This document shows, piece by piece, positions 16,630 through 26,010 of a stretch of DNA of 64,000 bases (position 1 is the first letter of the stretch; every line of letters begins with the position of its first letter). The stretch is from NCBI RefSeq assembly GCF_032598785.1, contig NZ_CP102984.1; one strand, 5' to 3'. Made by a program: the position numbers and the translations under genes. This DNA comes from Terrisporobacter petrolearius (lineage in GTDB: Bacteria; Bacillota; Clostridia; Peptostreptococcales; Peptostreptococcaceae). The notes below the pieces were generated by a model. It searched no databases and was not told the DNA's origin. It saw only the letters and a list, made by a program, of their open reading frames with translations.

Positions 16630-18078
16630 ATGACAAAAATAAACTTTAAAGATTATAAATTAAGCAGGGAAATATTAAAATCACTAGAAATGTTAAATTT
16701 CAAAAATCCAACAAAAGTTCAAGAACAAGTTATACCAGTAGCCCTACAAAACAAAGATATACTTGTAAAATCACAAACAGGAAGTGGAAAGACTGCAACT
16801 TTTGGAATACCTTTATGTGAGTTGGTTGACTGGGATGAAAATAAGCCTCAGGCATTAGTTCTAGCACCAACCAGAGAACTGGCAATACAAGTGAAAGACG
16901 ATATATTTAATATAGGTAGATTTAAAAGAATAAAAACCTGCGCACTTTATGGAAAGTCTTCATTTGCTGTACAAGAAAAAGAACTTAAGCAAAAGACTCA
17001 TATAGTAGTTGGAACTCCAGGAAGAACAATCGATCATATAAAAGAAGGAAGTTTTGTTACAGATAATATTAAATATCTTGTATTAGACGAAGCTGATGAA
17101 ATGCTTAGTTTAGGATTTATTGAACAAATAGAAGAGATAATAGAAGCTCTACCAGTGGAGCGTGTTACCATGTTATTTTCTGCCACATTGCCAGAAGATA
17201 TAGATGATTTATCAAAAAGATACTTAAAAAATCCTACAAAAATAGAAATAGTAGCTAAAACTTTAACCGTTGATAGAATAGTTCAAGTAGCTTATAAAGT
17301 AGAAGAAAATGCAAAACTAAACTTATTAAAAGATGTTACTGTAATTGAAAATCCAGATAGTTGTGTAATTTTTGCCAACACTCAAAAGAAAGTAGAAATG
17401 ATTTATAACGAGTTAACAGATTTAAAATATCCATGTGACAAAATACATGGAGGTATGGAACAAGACGATAGAATAAAAGTAATGTCCAATTTCAAAAAAG
17501 GATACTTCAGATATTTAATAGCTACAGATGTGGCAGCTAGGGGGATAGATATAGAAAATATTACTCATGTAATAAACTTTGACATACCAGTTCTTAGAGA
17601 GAACTATGTTCATAGAATAGGAAGAACAGGTCGTGCTGGTAAAGAGGGCAGAGCAATTACCTTTGTAACTAAAGCAGATGACAGACGTGTATCTGAAATT
17701 AATTCATATACAGGAAGAGAACTAGTTGTAAGACAAGAAACACCAAGTAGAAAATCTGTGAAAAAATTAAAAGCTGAATTTGAAAGAAAATTAAATGAAA
17801 AGCCTGAAGTTAAAATGAGTAAAGGTGCAAGTATGAGTTGTGAGATAATGAGACTTCACATAAATGCTGGAAAAAAGACAAAGATGAGACCTGTTGATAT
17901 AGTTGGAACACTTTGTAGTATAGAAGGAATGACTGCATCAGATATAGGCGTTATAAATATACAAGATGTATCTACTTTTGTGGAAATTTTAAATAATAAA
18001 GGTGACATGGTACTTAAAACATTACAAACTAAAAACATCAAGGGAAGACCTCGTAAAGTTACTAAGGTGGAGATGTAA
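16630..18078 (+). CDS. DEAD-box RNA helicase, DbpA/YxiN type
   Basis: 482 residues. Core motifs are complete: Q-motif (FKNPTKVQEQ), Walker A SQTGSGKT (48-55), PTRELAIQ, TPGR, D153EAD156, SAT, ATDVAARGIDI and HRIGRTGRAG. The C-terminal about 75 residues (RPVDIVGTLCSIEGMTASDIGVINIQDVSTFVEI) match the DbpA-type RNA-binding domain that recognises 23S rRNA hairpin 92, so a role in large-subunit ribosome assembly is likely. An extended TATAAT (16586-16591) lies 38 bp upstream of the ATG. Its terminator has been split by an IS256 insertion. Confidence 0.9.
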   Translation: MTKINFKDYKLSREILKSLEMLNFKNPTKVQEQVIPVALQNKDILVKSQTGSGKTATFGIPLCELVDWDENKPQALVLAPTRELAIQVKDDIFNIGRFKRIKTCALYGKSSFAVQEKELKQKTHIVVGTPGRTIDHIKEGSFVTDNIKYLVLDEADEMLSLGFIEQIEEIIEALPVERVTMLFSATLPEDIDDLSKRYLKNPTKIEIVAKTLTVDRIVQVAYKVEENAKLNLLKDVTVIENPDSCVIFANTQKKVEMIYNELTDLKYPCDKIHGGMEQDDRIKVMSNFKKGYFRYLIATDVAARGIDIENITHVINFDIPVLRENYVHRIGRTGRAGKEGRAITFVTKADDRRVSEINSYTGRELVVRQETPSRKSVKKLKAEFERKLNEKPEVKMSKGASMSCEIMRLHINAGKKTKMRPVDIVGTLCSIEGMTASDIGVINIQDVSTFVEILNNKGDMVLKTLQTKNIKGRPRKVTKVEM

Positions 18079-18107
18079 GTAGAGTAACTGGATTTTAAAT
18101 ATTTACT

Positions 18108-18121
18108 AAAAAAGTCTCAGG
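18108..18121 (+). terminator. Left half of the helicase terminator, split by an IS
   Basis: AAAAAA then GTCTCAGG (18114-18121) form the 5' arm of a hairpin whose 3' arm CCTGAGAC plus T6 now lies at 19673-19686. Removing the IS and one target duplication restores an 8-bp stem with a 10-nt loop. Confidence 0.85.
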
Positions 18122-18127
18122 CGATTT

Positions 18128-19660
18128 GAGAATGTCTATAGATTTGTGTAATAATTTTGTTTTGTAATTTATATTACTGGAAATTCAAAATTCCAGTAAT
18201 ATTTTTTTATTTCTAAGAAATACTAATACTAGCATTCTTTTCACAATTATTATGTGTTTAATTTAGTTGTTTATACACTAAATTTCCCATAATTTCAAAA
18301 AAATATATGATTTATATTGTGTAAGAGCTAGGGATTCTATCTCCAAACCTAATTGTGAGCTGGCCTAAAGTAGACGCCCAATTAGAGTTTGGAGATGTCC
18401 ATTTCTCCATAATTTTCATAGTTGATAAGTATAGTGATTTTCTCAATGACTCATCTGTTGGAAATACAGTTCTTACTTTAGTATACTTTCTTAATTGTCT
18501 ATTAAATCCTTCAAGTGCATTTGTTGTATAAATAATCTTTCTTATTTCATGTGGATACGCAAAATATGTACTTAAGTTATTCCAATTGTTGTACCATGAA
18601 TCTATTACAACTGAGTATTTTGAGTACCATTTTTCTCTAAGCATTTCTAAATTTTCAACTGCTGTCTCTTCAGTAAATGCTCTATAAACATTTTTCAAAT
18701 CTTTCATAAATTCCTTTTGATCTTTAGACGCTATATATTTAAGTGAATTTCTAATTTGATGAACTATACATGTTTGTATATTAACATCAGGAAATACTGT
18801 TTTTATTGCTTCAGGAAGACCTTTTAACCCATCCATACATGCAATTAGAATATCGTTAACGCCTCTATTTTTAAGGTCATTACATACTGATAACCAGAAC
18901 TTAGCTCCCTCAGATTCTCCAATCCAAATACCTAATATATCTTTTTTACCACTCATATTTAATGACATGCATATATATGCAGCCTTAGAAACTATCTTGT
19001 TATCATCTCTTACTTTAAAATGCATAGCATCCATATATACAATAGGGTATATTTCTTCGAGTTCTCTACTTTGCCATTGGGCGGCAGCCTCTACAACTTT
19101 ATCTGTTATCTTAGAAATCATAGAAGGAGAAACATCTATACCATAAAGTTCTTCCATCTCAGATTGAATATCTCTAACACTCATGCCACATGCATAAAGT
19201 CCTATTATTTTCTTATCTAGTTCGTTGCAAACAGTTTCATATTTTTTAATAACCTTCGGTTCGAATTGAGAGTTTCTATCCCTTGGGATATCTAATCCAA
19301 CCTCACCAAAACTGCTATCAATAGTTTTAGAACTATACCCATTTCTATAATTGGGAGACTGTTCATTACTTCTTTCATACTTTTCTCTACCTATATGTTC
19401 ATCCATTTCGGCTTCTAATAGTTGCTGTATCACGTCTTTGAATAACTTTTGCATTAGTCCATTTTTACCAACCACATCTTCCATAGTTTTACACTTTTTA
19501 ACTTCAACTTGATAGTCTATATCTGGAATAATTATTTCTTTTTTATTTTTCATTTTAATACCTCCAAAAGTTTAATATGAATATTATTCCAAACTTACCA
19601 ATTTTACATACAAAAAAGACTGTAGGTAAGTTTGTTTTACACAAATCTACCTACAGTCCC
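18128..19660 (-). mobile_element. IS256-family element, type 2, copy A
   Basis: 1533 bp. The ends are imperfect inverted repeats: GAGAATGTCTATAGATTTGT at 18128 and GGGACTGTAGGTAGATTTGT read inward from 19660. It is flanked by an 8-bp target duplication GGCGATTT (18120-18127 and 19661-19668). The transposase reads on the minus strand and is followed by an internal ATTACTGGAA hairpin (about 18170-18205). A near-identical copy B lies at 29843-31363 in the opposite orientation. The target is the loop of the helicase terminator. Confidence 0.93.
18312..19553 (-). CDS. IS256-family transposase, type 2, copy A
   Basis: 413 residues. DDE residues appear as D in VYMDAMHFKVRD, D in ACMDGLKGLPE and E in TTNALEGFNRQLRK, with TCIVHQIRNSLKY in between. 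GGAGGTATT precedes the ATG. It retains the segment WTSPNSNWAS near the C-terminus, corresponding to the conserved tryptophan region of the family, which is shortened in copy B. Full length and likely functional. Confidence 0.95.
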   Translation of the reverse strand: MKNKKEIIIPDIDYQVEVKKCKTMEDVVGKNGLMQKLFKDVIQQLLEAEMDEHIGREKYERSNEQSPNYRNGYSSKTIDSSFGEVGLDIPRDRNSQFEPKVIKKYETVCNELDKKIIGLYACGMSVRDIQSEMEELYGIDVSPSMISKITDKVVEAAAQWQSRELEEIYPIVYMDAMHFKVRDDNKIVSKAAYICMSLNMSGKKDILGIWIGESEGAKFWLSVCNDLKNRGVNDILIACMDGLKGLPEAIKTVFPDVNIQTCIVHQIRNSLKYIASKDQKEFMKDLKNVYRAFTEETAVENLEMLREKWYSKYSVVIDSWYNNWNNLSTYFAYPHEIRKIIYTTNALEGFNRQLRKYTKVRTVFPTDESLRKSLYLSTMKIMEKWTSPNSNWASTLGQLTIRFGDRIPSSYTI

Positions 19661-19672
19661 GGCGATTTTTAA

Positions 19673-19686
19673 CCTGAGACTTTTTT
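19673..19686 (+). terminator. Right half of the helicase terminator
   Basis: CCTGAGAC (19673-19680) and T6 complete the hairpin begun at 18108-18121. The IS now separates the arms by about 1.55 kb. Confidence 0.85.
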
Positions 19687-19709
19687 ATGTTCTTTTAACT
19701 ATCTAACAA

Positions 19710-20090
19710 CTAAAGCCTTTTTCTGATTTTATTGTAAATTGATTCGAATTTAGTCTTACATACACTGTATTTACCTTTTGCAGGATCTGTTATGTAAAAA
19801 TCATCATCATCAACACCAATAACTGTCATGACATGAAGATTTTTATTTGGTGGCTTTTTCATTTCTTTGGCTATAATAGTTTTTGAAACATTCACACCTT
19901 TAAACTGTAGCAACTGATCAAGAGAAGTTGCCTCACATCCAATAGGTGAATCAGGATATTAGCTTATATATAGTACATTTAATATTACACTTTTAGTATT
20001 ACTTAAATACTCACTTTTAACATAAGTAGTTTTGCCATTATAAGTAAATTTTCTCCCCCATAATTATATTACTTGCACATTACAATATAG
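19710..20090 (-). pseudogene. Decayed SH3-domain C39-like peptidase
   Basis: One reading frame on the minus strand, read through stops at 20064 and 19959, gives an SH3_3-like segment (WGRKFTYNGKTTYVKSEYLS) and then a C39_2-type cysteine peptidase domain: catalytic Cys in PIGCEATSLDQLL, His in HVMTVIGVDDDD and Asp in YITDPAKG, ending IYNKIRKRL. The N-terminus is missing. Only the last 67 codons (19710-19913) remain open from an ATG, without the Cys. Intact relatives are secreted or surface peptidases. The two in-frame stops and the missing 5' part make this a pseudogene. Confidence 0.75.
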
Positions 20091-20144
20091 GGGTAAATTT
20101 ACGGCAAAAAAACTAAATATTTTTTTAAATACATGGGGAATGTC

Positions 20145-20175
20145 TTGACAAATTATGTAAAAATTATGATATAAT
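20145..20175 (+). promoter_or_regulatory. Probable promoter of the D,D-carboxypeptidase
   Basis: TTGACA (20145-20150) and TATAAT (20170-20175) are separated by 19 bp, slightly longer than optimal. Confidence 0.45.
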
Positions 20176-20270
20176 TATTGCATTGCTTTTAATTATAAGA
20201 ATAAAATTATTCTTATTTTATGAAATTTTATAGTGATAACTAGTAATACAAAAGGGAAAAGAGGTTTTAA

Positions 20271-21575
20271 ATGAGAAATAAATCTTTTAATACATTTATA
20301 TTAACTATTTTATTAGTAATATGTACATCTTTAAGCAGTGTAGCAAATGGATTAAATAATACAGGTGATATACCGAGTATAATTGCACAATCGGCAATAG
20401 TTATGGATATGGACACAGGAGAAGTTATTGCATCGAAAGATGCAAAGATTCAAAGGCCTGTGGCAAGTACAATAAAATTACTAACATCCTTAGTTTTTGC
20501 AGAAAATACTTCTAAGGGAGAAGTTATACAATTTACACAAGAATCACTAAAAACTACTCAAACAGCACTTAATAACTTGAAAAGAATAAATGTGGGTGAC
20601 AAAATTTCAAGCGATGATCTTATGAAAGCTGTTATGGTTTATTCAGCTAATGATGCTGCATATTTAATGGCAGATTCTGTGGCAGGAAATTACAAAGATT
20701 TTGTGAAAATGATGAATGATAAAGCAAAAGATCTTGGAGTAGAAGATACAAAAGTAGTAAATCCGTGTGGCTTAGAAGCTAATGCAGTAGATCCAGATAA
20801 TAAGGAAATTAATATGTCAACAGCCTACGATATAGCAGTAATAGCAAAAGAAGCTTACAAAAACCAATGGATTAGAGAAACAATATCAGATCAAAGTCCA
20901 AATATAACAATTAATATAGAAGGAGAAACTGTACCAATTAAATTAAGAAACAAAATCCTTGGTCAATATGGTAATGTAGGTGGAAAAACAGGTAATGAAT
21001 CTCAAGCTGGTCATTGCTTTGTTGGTTTCTTCCAAAGCAAAGGCAGAAATCTAGTTACTATAGCTCTTAATTCTGATTATGGAATAGATGGCACAAATGT
21101 ATTTAATGACACAAAAACTATTGTAGACTATGGCACTGCAGCTGAAAAACAAGTATTTAAAAAGGCTGGAGAAGAAGTTGGAGCAATTGAACTTCAATAC
21201 AGAAAGTACGGTATAATTGGACCTAAAAAGAATATAACAGCTCCAATTATAGCAACAGAAGATATTATGTATTATAAGAATCAAATTAATGATGAAAATG
21301 TAAAAATAGAATACAATAATGAAAATAAAAGTGCCTGGAAGTTGGCAAATAAAGATGTGAAATTTAATTTTACTCTACCTAATTACTCATCAGAGGTAAG
21401 TGGAAAGGTGAATTTAAGTAAATTAGGTTTACTTAAAATTTACGCATCATCATTTATTATATTTATAATAAAAACTTTAGCAGTACTTGCAATAGTAGCG
21501 TATATTATTAGATTAATAAACTTAAGAAGAAAAAGAATGAGAAGAAAAAAAAGAAACAATAAGAGAAAAAAATAA
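20271..21575 (+). CDS. D-alanyl-D-alanine carboxypeptidase (PBP5/DacF family)
   Basis: 434 residues. A signal peptide (first about 28 residues) is followed by the S11 peptidase domain: SxxK as STIK (RPVASTIKLLTS), SxN as SAN (VMVYSANDAAYLMAD) and KTG as GGKTGNESQAGH. It trims the terminal D-Ala from peptidoglycan stem peptides outside the membrane. The C-terminal end has a membrane span (about 395-417) and a very basic tail RRKRMRRKKRNNKRKK that stays cytoplasmic, so it is anchored by a transmembrane helix instead of the amphipathic helix of PBP5. AAAGAGG precedes the ATG. Confidence 0.9.
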   Translation: MRNKSFNTFILTILLVICTSLSSVANGLNNTGDIPSIIAQSAIVMDMDTGEVIASKDAKIQRPVASTIKLLTSLVFAENTSKGEVIQFTQESLKTTQTALNNLKRINVGDKISSDDLMKAVMVYSANDAAYLMADSVAGNYKDFVKMMNDKAKDLGVEDTKVVNPCGLEANAVDPDNKEINMSTAYDIAVIAKEAYKNQWIRETISDQSPNITINIEGETVPIKLRNKILGQYGNVGGKTGNESQAGHCFVGFFQSKGRNLVTIALNSDYGIDGTNVFNDTKTIVDYGTAAEKQVFKKAGEEVGAIELQYRKYGIIGPKKNITAPIIATEDIMYYKNQINDENVKIEYNNENKSAWKLANKDVKFNFTLPNYSSEVSGKVNLSKLGLLKIYASSFIIFIIKTLAVLAIVAYIIRLINLRRKRMRRKKRNNKRKK

Positions 21576-21591
21576 TATTGTCATAGAATTA

Positions 21592-21649
21592 GCTCCTCCT
21601 TAGTTTAACAACTTATAAATTTTAAACTAAGAAGGAGCATTTTATTTTT
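21592..21649 (+). terminator. Terminator after the D,D-carboxypeptidase
   Basis: GCTCCTCCTTAGTTTA pairs with TAAACTAAGAAGGAGC with one bulge, followed by a T-rich tract. The following stretch 21650-22218 is AT-rich, stop-rich in all frames and shows no supportable gene. Confidence 0.8.
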
Positions 21650-22218
21650 GATATGAACTTTTGGATTAGTATTAGATTTATTTATAACATCAACTTAGAT
21701 AGATTTTCCATATAAACATTTATCCATCTCATAGCATGACCCCATAATTTTGTTTTTGTACATTATGCTCTGATTATGGTGGTGTGATGATGATTTTTGT
21801 ATGAGAGAAGGGCGTAACAAAAAAGATACGACCTGAAAACAGTATTTTACAATACGAATGATATTATAAGTTATATAATACTTTACAATAGATCCAAATA
21901 CGAATTTTGTATATTTTTAATTTATAATAATAAGAGACTTGGGTTAACACTTTAAAAGTGGTGATATGTAACTAATATGCTATTATTGTAGTAAGGGATT
22001 ATTAATTGGATAGAAGACATCTAATTGGCTGATGAATATGGTAAAAAAACAATATATAAGAATGAAAGAAAAATTAGATAAAGTATGAAGAAAGAAAAAT
22101 ATGATGCAACTATAAATTTATAGAAACATATTAAATGAAATATAAAAATATTATAAAACTTACAGAACTTTATGGTGAGAGAATTAATTAAAGTTAAGAT
22201 ACAAGGGAGGAGAGTTAT

Positions 22219-22839
22219 ATGGAAGATAAAAAAATAAATAGAGCTTTTAATGAGATGTATATAGCAGCCAGGAAACGTTTGGAGAACAAATCACCTGTAG
22301 ATATTGCTAAAAATACGGGGGTAGAATTTTGTGAAGAAACATCAACTTTTAAAATAAAGAGTTTAGATAAGATTATTGAATTGACTTATCCATCATATGA
22401 GCCTAAGGAAAAGTTAGAAGATTGGCATACTTTAATTTTACTACATTATCTAGATATAGGAGATGGCACACCTGTATCTTTTAAGGCAGTTCATTTTGGT
22501 GAATTGAAAGATGGACTTATAAGAGGAGCTAGGTTTGATAAAACTGTAGAGATAGAACTAAGTCGTTTTTTAGCTAATAAGAAACCTGAAGAAGTGATAA
22601 AAGTGTGTAAATCATTAGGTGGAGAAGTTATAAAATCTAAATTTGATTTATGTGTTGTGTTTTATCTTTTTCCACACTATCCAGTAACTTTAAATGTATG
22701 GTTTGCAGATGATGAGTTTGAAGCAGTTGGGAAAATGTTAGTTGACAAAAGCTCAGATGATTATCTTACAATAGAAGATGCAGTTTTAGTTGGGGAACTT
22801 ATGTTAAGGCGTATTTTGCAAAGGTATGAGGAAATATAA
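22219..22839 (+). CDS. DUF3786 domain protein
   Basis: 206 residues, soluble. The segments EDWHTLILLHYLDIGDGTPVSF, ARFDKTVEIEL and FYLFPHYPVTLNVWFADDEF match the DUF3786 family of anaerobic bacteria as I remember it; its biochemical role is unknown, although members often occur near corrinoid or metal-related genes. GGGAGGAGAG precedes the ATG. It is followed 74 bp later by a CopZ-like protein, possibly in the same unit. Confidence 0.75.
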   Translation: MEDKKINRAFNEMYIAARKRLENKSPVDIAKNTGVEFCEETSTFKIKSLDKIIELTYPSYEPKEKLEDWHTLILLHYLDIGDGTPVSFKAVHFGELKDGLIRGARFDKTVEIELSRFLANKKPEEVIKVCKSLGGEVIKSKFDLCVVFYLFPHYPVTLNVWFADDEFEAVGKMLVDKSSDDYLTIEDAVLVGELMLRRILQRYEEI

Positions 22840-22913
22840 CTATAAATTCATAATTTCTACATATTTTAAAAATATAATTAAAGTAGTAAATAGATATTTA
22901 GGAGGAATAAAAA

Positions 22914-23126
22914 ATGAGCAAAAAGCTTTTAATTGAAGGTATGAAATGTAAACATTGTAAACAAAATCTAAAAGAAGCACTTACAGAAGATATTGATGGT
23001 GTAGAAGTTTTAGATATAAGCATAGAGGAAGGATATGCACTTGTCAATATGAATGAGGATGTACATATTAATGATATAAAAAATATTGTAGAAGATTTAG
23101 GATTTAAACTAATTGATGTTAAATAA
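22914..23126 (+). CDS. Heavy-metal-associated (CopZ-like) protein
   Basis: 70 residues, one HMA ferredoxin-like domain. The metal motif is MKCKHCKQN, a CxxC loop at residues 12-15, and the fold ends in VEDLGFKLIDVK. Such proteins carry Cu(I) or a similar soft metal in the cytosol and hand it to a P-type ATPase. The only such ATPase in the window (59443) is 36 kb away and lacks its own N-terminal HMA domain, so this could be its partner; that pairing is a guess. AGGAGG precedes the ATG. Confidence 0.85.
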   Translation: MSKKLLIEGMKCKHCKQNLKEALTEDIDGVEVLDISIEEGYALVNMNEDVHINDIKNIVEDLGFKLIDVK

Positions 23127-23133
23127 AAGTAAA

Positions 23134-23187
23134 TAAAGTCGCCTATTCTATGACTTAATTAATCATGGAAAAGGCGACTCTTTTTTT
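23134..23187 (+). terminator. Terminator after the CopZ-like gene
   Basis: AGTCGCCT (23137-23144) and AGGCGACT (23172-23179) pair and are followed by T7. Confidence 0.8.
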
Positions 23188-23455
23188 CTTATCTTACCAT
23201 TAACCATTCTTCAAATAATCCCCAGTTATGTTTAGTACAAAGACCATACTTTAAAGGTGAAATATCAATATTATGAGGATAGAAATTGTTTATAAAAACA
23301 GAAATAAACACATTTGCTATATTTAGTTTTGGGATGCTATTGGGATAAATAGCTGAAGTTAGCAGGGCATGATTATAAAACCAATATGATATAACAGATG
23401 AAACATATGCCAATGAAAATTAAATAAATGAAATTTATAGAACAGGAGATAAAGT

Positions 23456-23749
23456 ATGGATAAATATTTAGATTTTTTTCAGAGCCACAGACCATGGCCA
23501 AAAAGTTTAATACAGAATAACTTTAAAGGGCTAGGCAATGTTTTTGAATCAGAGGAAAGTTTTTATTCGTACTTTATTTAGCAATAACAGTAGTATATTA
23601 CAAGATATAGGTATATGTAATATATGTAATGAAAAAATATACGTATCAGATTTATCTCATGAAGAAAATGGATGGATATTTAATCAAAACGGTGAGCTAA
23701 TATCTACAGGATTTAAAAATAGAATTAAAATAAAAACAAAAATAAAATG
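23456..23749 (+). pseudogene. Small gene split by a frameshift
   Basis: A strong AGGAG site precedes the ATG at 23456, which reads MDKYLDFFQSHRPWPKSLIQ to ESEESFYSYFI and stops at 23581. The +1 frame, open from 23538, continues through NNSSILQDIGICNICNEKIYVSDL and HEENGWIFNQNGELIS to 23749. The CxxC (CNIC) suggests a small zinc-binding protein of about 90 residues if joined. Two overlapping small genes are the alternative, since the second ATG has its own AAAGGG. I do not recognise the family. The preceding 23190-23420 holds no supportable gene. Confidence 0.4.
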
Positions 23750-23843
23750 AAAAAAATGGTGTACTATAGCATATTTTGCAATTAATAAAATTTCAATCAT
23801 ATATTTTAATAAATAGTAGAAAATAAATATATTAAGGATTGAG

Positions 23844-25271
23844 GTGATTAATATTAAACTAACTAAAAATGTGAACCAAAACTATACCAATATCTTATCC
23901 AAACTTAAAGTTAAAAAAAGTTTTGATTTAGTTTCAAGAGAAATAAACATTGGAGGTAGAAAAGCTTACCTATTCTTTGTTGATGGATTTATGAAAGACG
24001 AAGTTGCAGAGAGAATATTAAATAAATTCATTTCTATAACAAAAGAAGAAATGGATAAAGTAAATAAAATTACAGATTTTATGAATTCCTATATAGCTCA
24101 CATTGAAGCGGATAAAGAAAACGATATTGATAAAATAGTGTCTGGTGTACTATCTGGACCAATGGCTATAATTATAGATGGATTAGACGAAGCAATTATG
24201 TTAGATGTACGTACTTATCCAGCTAGAGGCCCTGAAGAGCCACAAAAAGAGCAAACTTTAAAAGGTGCAAAAGACGGGTTTGTTGAGACTTTAGTAATGA
24301 ATACGGCACTTATAAGAAGAAGAGTAAGAGATGAAAATTTAGTTTTTGAAATGATGAATGTAGGCAACAAATCTAAAACCGATGTTTGCATAGGTTACAT
24401 AGAAGGACTTGCCAAAACAGACAATATTGAATTAATAAAGAAAAAAATAGAAAGTATTGATGTAAGAGCATTAGTAATGGGAGATCAAAGTTTAGTTGAA
24501 ACGCTGACAAAATCAAAATGGTATAACCCATTTCCTAAAATAAAAACTACACAAAGACCAGATGTGGCATCAGCCCACGTATTAGAAGGTAAAATACTTA
24601 TATTAATAGATACTTCGCCAAATATTATAGTAGTTCCAGTAAGTATTTTTGATTTTATGCAAGAAGCAGATGATTATTATCAACCTATAATAACGGGAAA
24701 TTATTTGAGATTTATTAGAAATTTAACATTATTAATCACATTGACTTTGACTCCAGTGTATTTATTGTTAATAGAATATATTGATAGACTACCAGCATGG
24801 ATAAAATTTATTGAACCAGAAAAAGGCTATGCAGTACCATTAATAATACAGTTTTTATTATTAGAGTTAGCGGTAGATGCTTTAAAACTTGCTTCATTAA
24901 ATACTCCAGGTACTTTAGGAATGTCAGTATCTGTCGTTGGAGCGCTAATACTTGGAGATTTTGCTATCAAAACAGAATGGTTTGTTCCTGATACCATCCT
25001 ATATACTGCTATTGTATCCTTAGGAGGATTTGCTCAAACAAGTATTGAGTTGGGATTTGCAATAAAACTGTGTAGGATGCTTATATTAGTTTTAACCTCG
25101 TTATTTAAAGTATGGGGATTTATAATAGGATTGATAATTACATTAATACTACTTGCTACAAATAAGACTATAATGGGACAATCATATATTTACCCATTAT
25201 ATCCATTTGATGGTAATGCATTAAAACATTTATTATTTAGAACACCAATAAAATCTAATGAAAAGAAGTGA
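23844..25271 (+). CDS. Spore germination protein, GerA/SpoVAF family
   Basis: 475 residues. The soluble N-terminal half (about 1-270) carries TYPARGPEEPQKEQTLKGAK then DGFVETLVMNTALIRRRVRDE and EMMNVGNKSKTDVCIGYI. The C-terminal half has five to six membrane spans. EMMxVGxxSKTD is closer to SpoVAF than to GerAA of nutrient receptors. No B or C subunit gene is next to it, as expected for SpoVAF but not for a GerABC operon; it is also not beside other spoVA genes. It would act in the spore inner membrane during germination. The start is GTG with AAGGA 5 bp upstream; an ATT at 23853 after GAGGTG is the alternative. Confidence 0.85.
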   Translation: MINIKLTKNVNQNYTNILSKLKVKKSFDLVSREINIGGRKAYLFFVDGFMKDEVAERILNKFISITKEEMDKVNKITDFMNSYIAHIEADKENDIDKIVSGVLSGPMAIIIDGLDEAIMLDVRTYPARGPEEPQKEQTLKGAKDGFVETLVMNTALIRRRVRDENLVFEMMNVGNKSKTDVCIGYIEGLAKTDNIELIKKKIESIDVRALVMGDQSLVETLTKSKWYNPFPKIKTTQRPDVASAHVLEGKILILIDTSPNIIVVPVSIFDFMQEADDYYQPIITGNYLRFIRNLTLLITLTLTPVYLLLIEYIDRLPAWIKFIEPEKGYAVPLIIQFLLLELAVDALKLASLNTPGTLGMSVSVVGALILGDFAIKTEWFVPDTILYTAIVSLGGFAQTSIELGFAIKLCRMLILVLTSLFKVWGFIIGLIITLILLATNKTIMGQSYIYPLYPFDGNALKHLLFRTPIKSNEKK

Positions 25272-25331
25272 AGAAATTATTAGAATAATAATTAAAAATA
25301 TTCCCTATTAAAATAATGTAAGGAGTAAATT

Positions 25332-25985
25332 ATGGAGAAAAAATTACTATATATAAGTGTTAACTCAAAGCCAGAGCACTTATCATCATGCAAAACTGTT
25401 GCTAGAACATTTATCAATAAGTTTTTAGAAAAAAATAAAGATTTTAAAGTTGAAGAAGTTGATTTATACAAAGATCATATTCCAAGGCTGGAATATCAAT
25501 ATTTTGAAGATAGAAATTGTATAATAAAAGAAGAAGATGCAAAGAAATTACCTAAAAAAGACCAAGATGAAATAAAAATAATAAGAGACTTATGTGAACA
25601 ATTTAAAGGTGCTGATATGTATGTAATAGCTGCACCTATGTGGAGTTTATCTTTTCCTGCACCCCTTAAAGAGTATATTGACTGTGTAGTACAAGTTGGA
25701 AAGACGATTACTTTTGAGAAGGGCAAGAAACCACAAGGACTACTAAATGATAAGTACAGAGCATTAGTTTATGTTGAATCTGCTGGAGGAAATATACCTT
25801 TCTTACTAGATCCTATAATGGACAAAGGTGAAAACTATGTATCAAGCATAATGAAAACACTGGGAATTAAAAAAGTTCATGAACTTAAAGTGGATAATAC
25901 TGGAACAACAGAAGAAGAAAGAAAAGCGGCTTTAAATAAAGCTGAAAATGAAATAGATGATATGATAAATAGTTTGAAATTTTAA
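25332..25985 (+). CDS. FMN-dependent NADH-azoreductase-like flavodoxin-fold protein
   Basis: 217 residues. The N-terminal strand and phosphate loop LYISVNSKPEHLSSCKTVA, then VIAAPMWSLSFPAPLKEYID (flavin-binding PMW-FP motif) and LVYVESAGG mark the AzoR/NQO-type family. Such enzymes reduce quinones or azo compounds with NAD(P)H through bound FMN. Residues 62-85 are an acidic/lysine-rich insertion seen in clostridial members. AAGGAG precedes the ATG. It is a single gene ended by a strong terminator. Confidence 0.88.
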   Translation: MEKKLLYISVNSKPEHLSSCKTVARTFINKFLEKNKDFKVEEVDLYKDHIPRLEYQYFEDRNCIIKEEDAKKLPKKDQDEIKIIRDLCEQFKGADMYVIAAPMWSLSFPAPLKEYIDCVVQVGKTITFEKGKKPQGLLNDKYRALVYVESAGGNIPFLLDPIMDKGENYVSSIMKTLGIKKVHELKVDNTGTTEEERKAALNKAENEIDDMINSLKF

Positions 25986-26010
25986 TTTTAAAAAAGATTT
26001 GCAAAAGAGA

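Noticed and set aside
21650..22218. Possible gene in the long gap before the DUF3786 gene
   Set aside because: All frames are broken by stops; short protein-like stretches are not continuous and match nothing I know.
23189..23413. Minus-strand frame of 74 codons from a TTG start
   Set aside because: No ribosome site and no recognisable similarity; although its C-terminus looks somewhat protein-like, it cannot be supported.
23844..25271. Nutrient germinant receptor operon
   Set aside because: Only an A-type subunit is present; the B and C subunit genes are absent on both sides.
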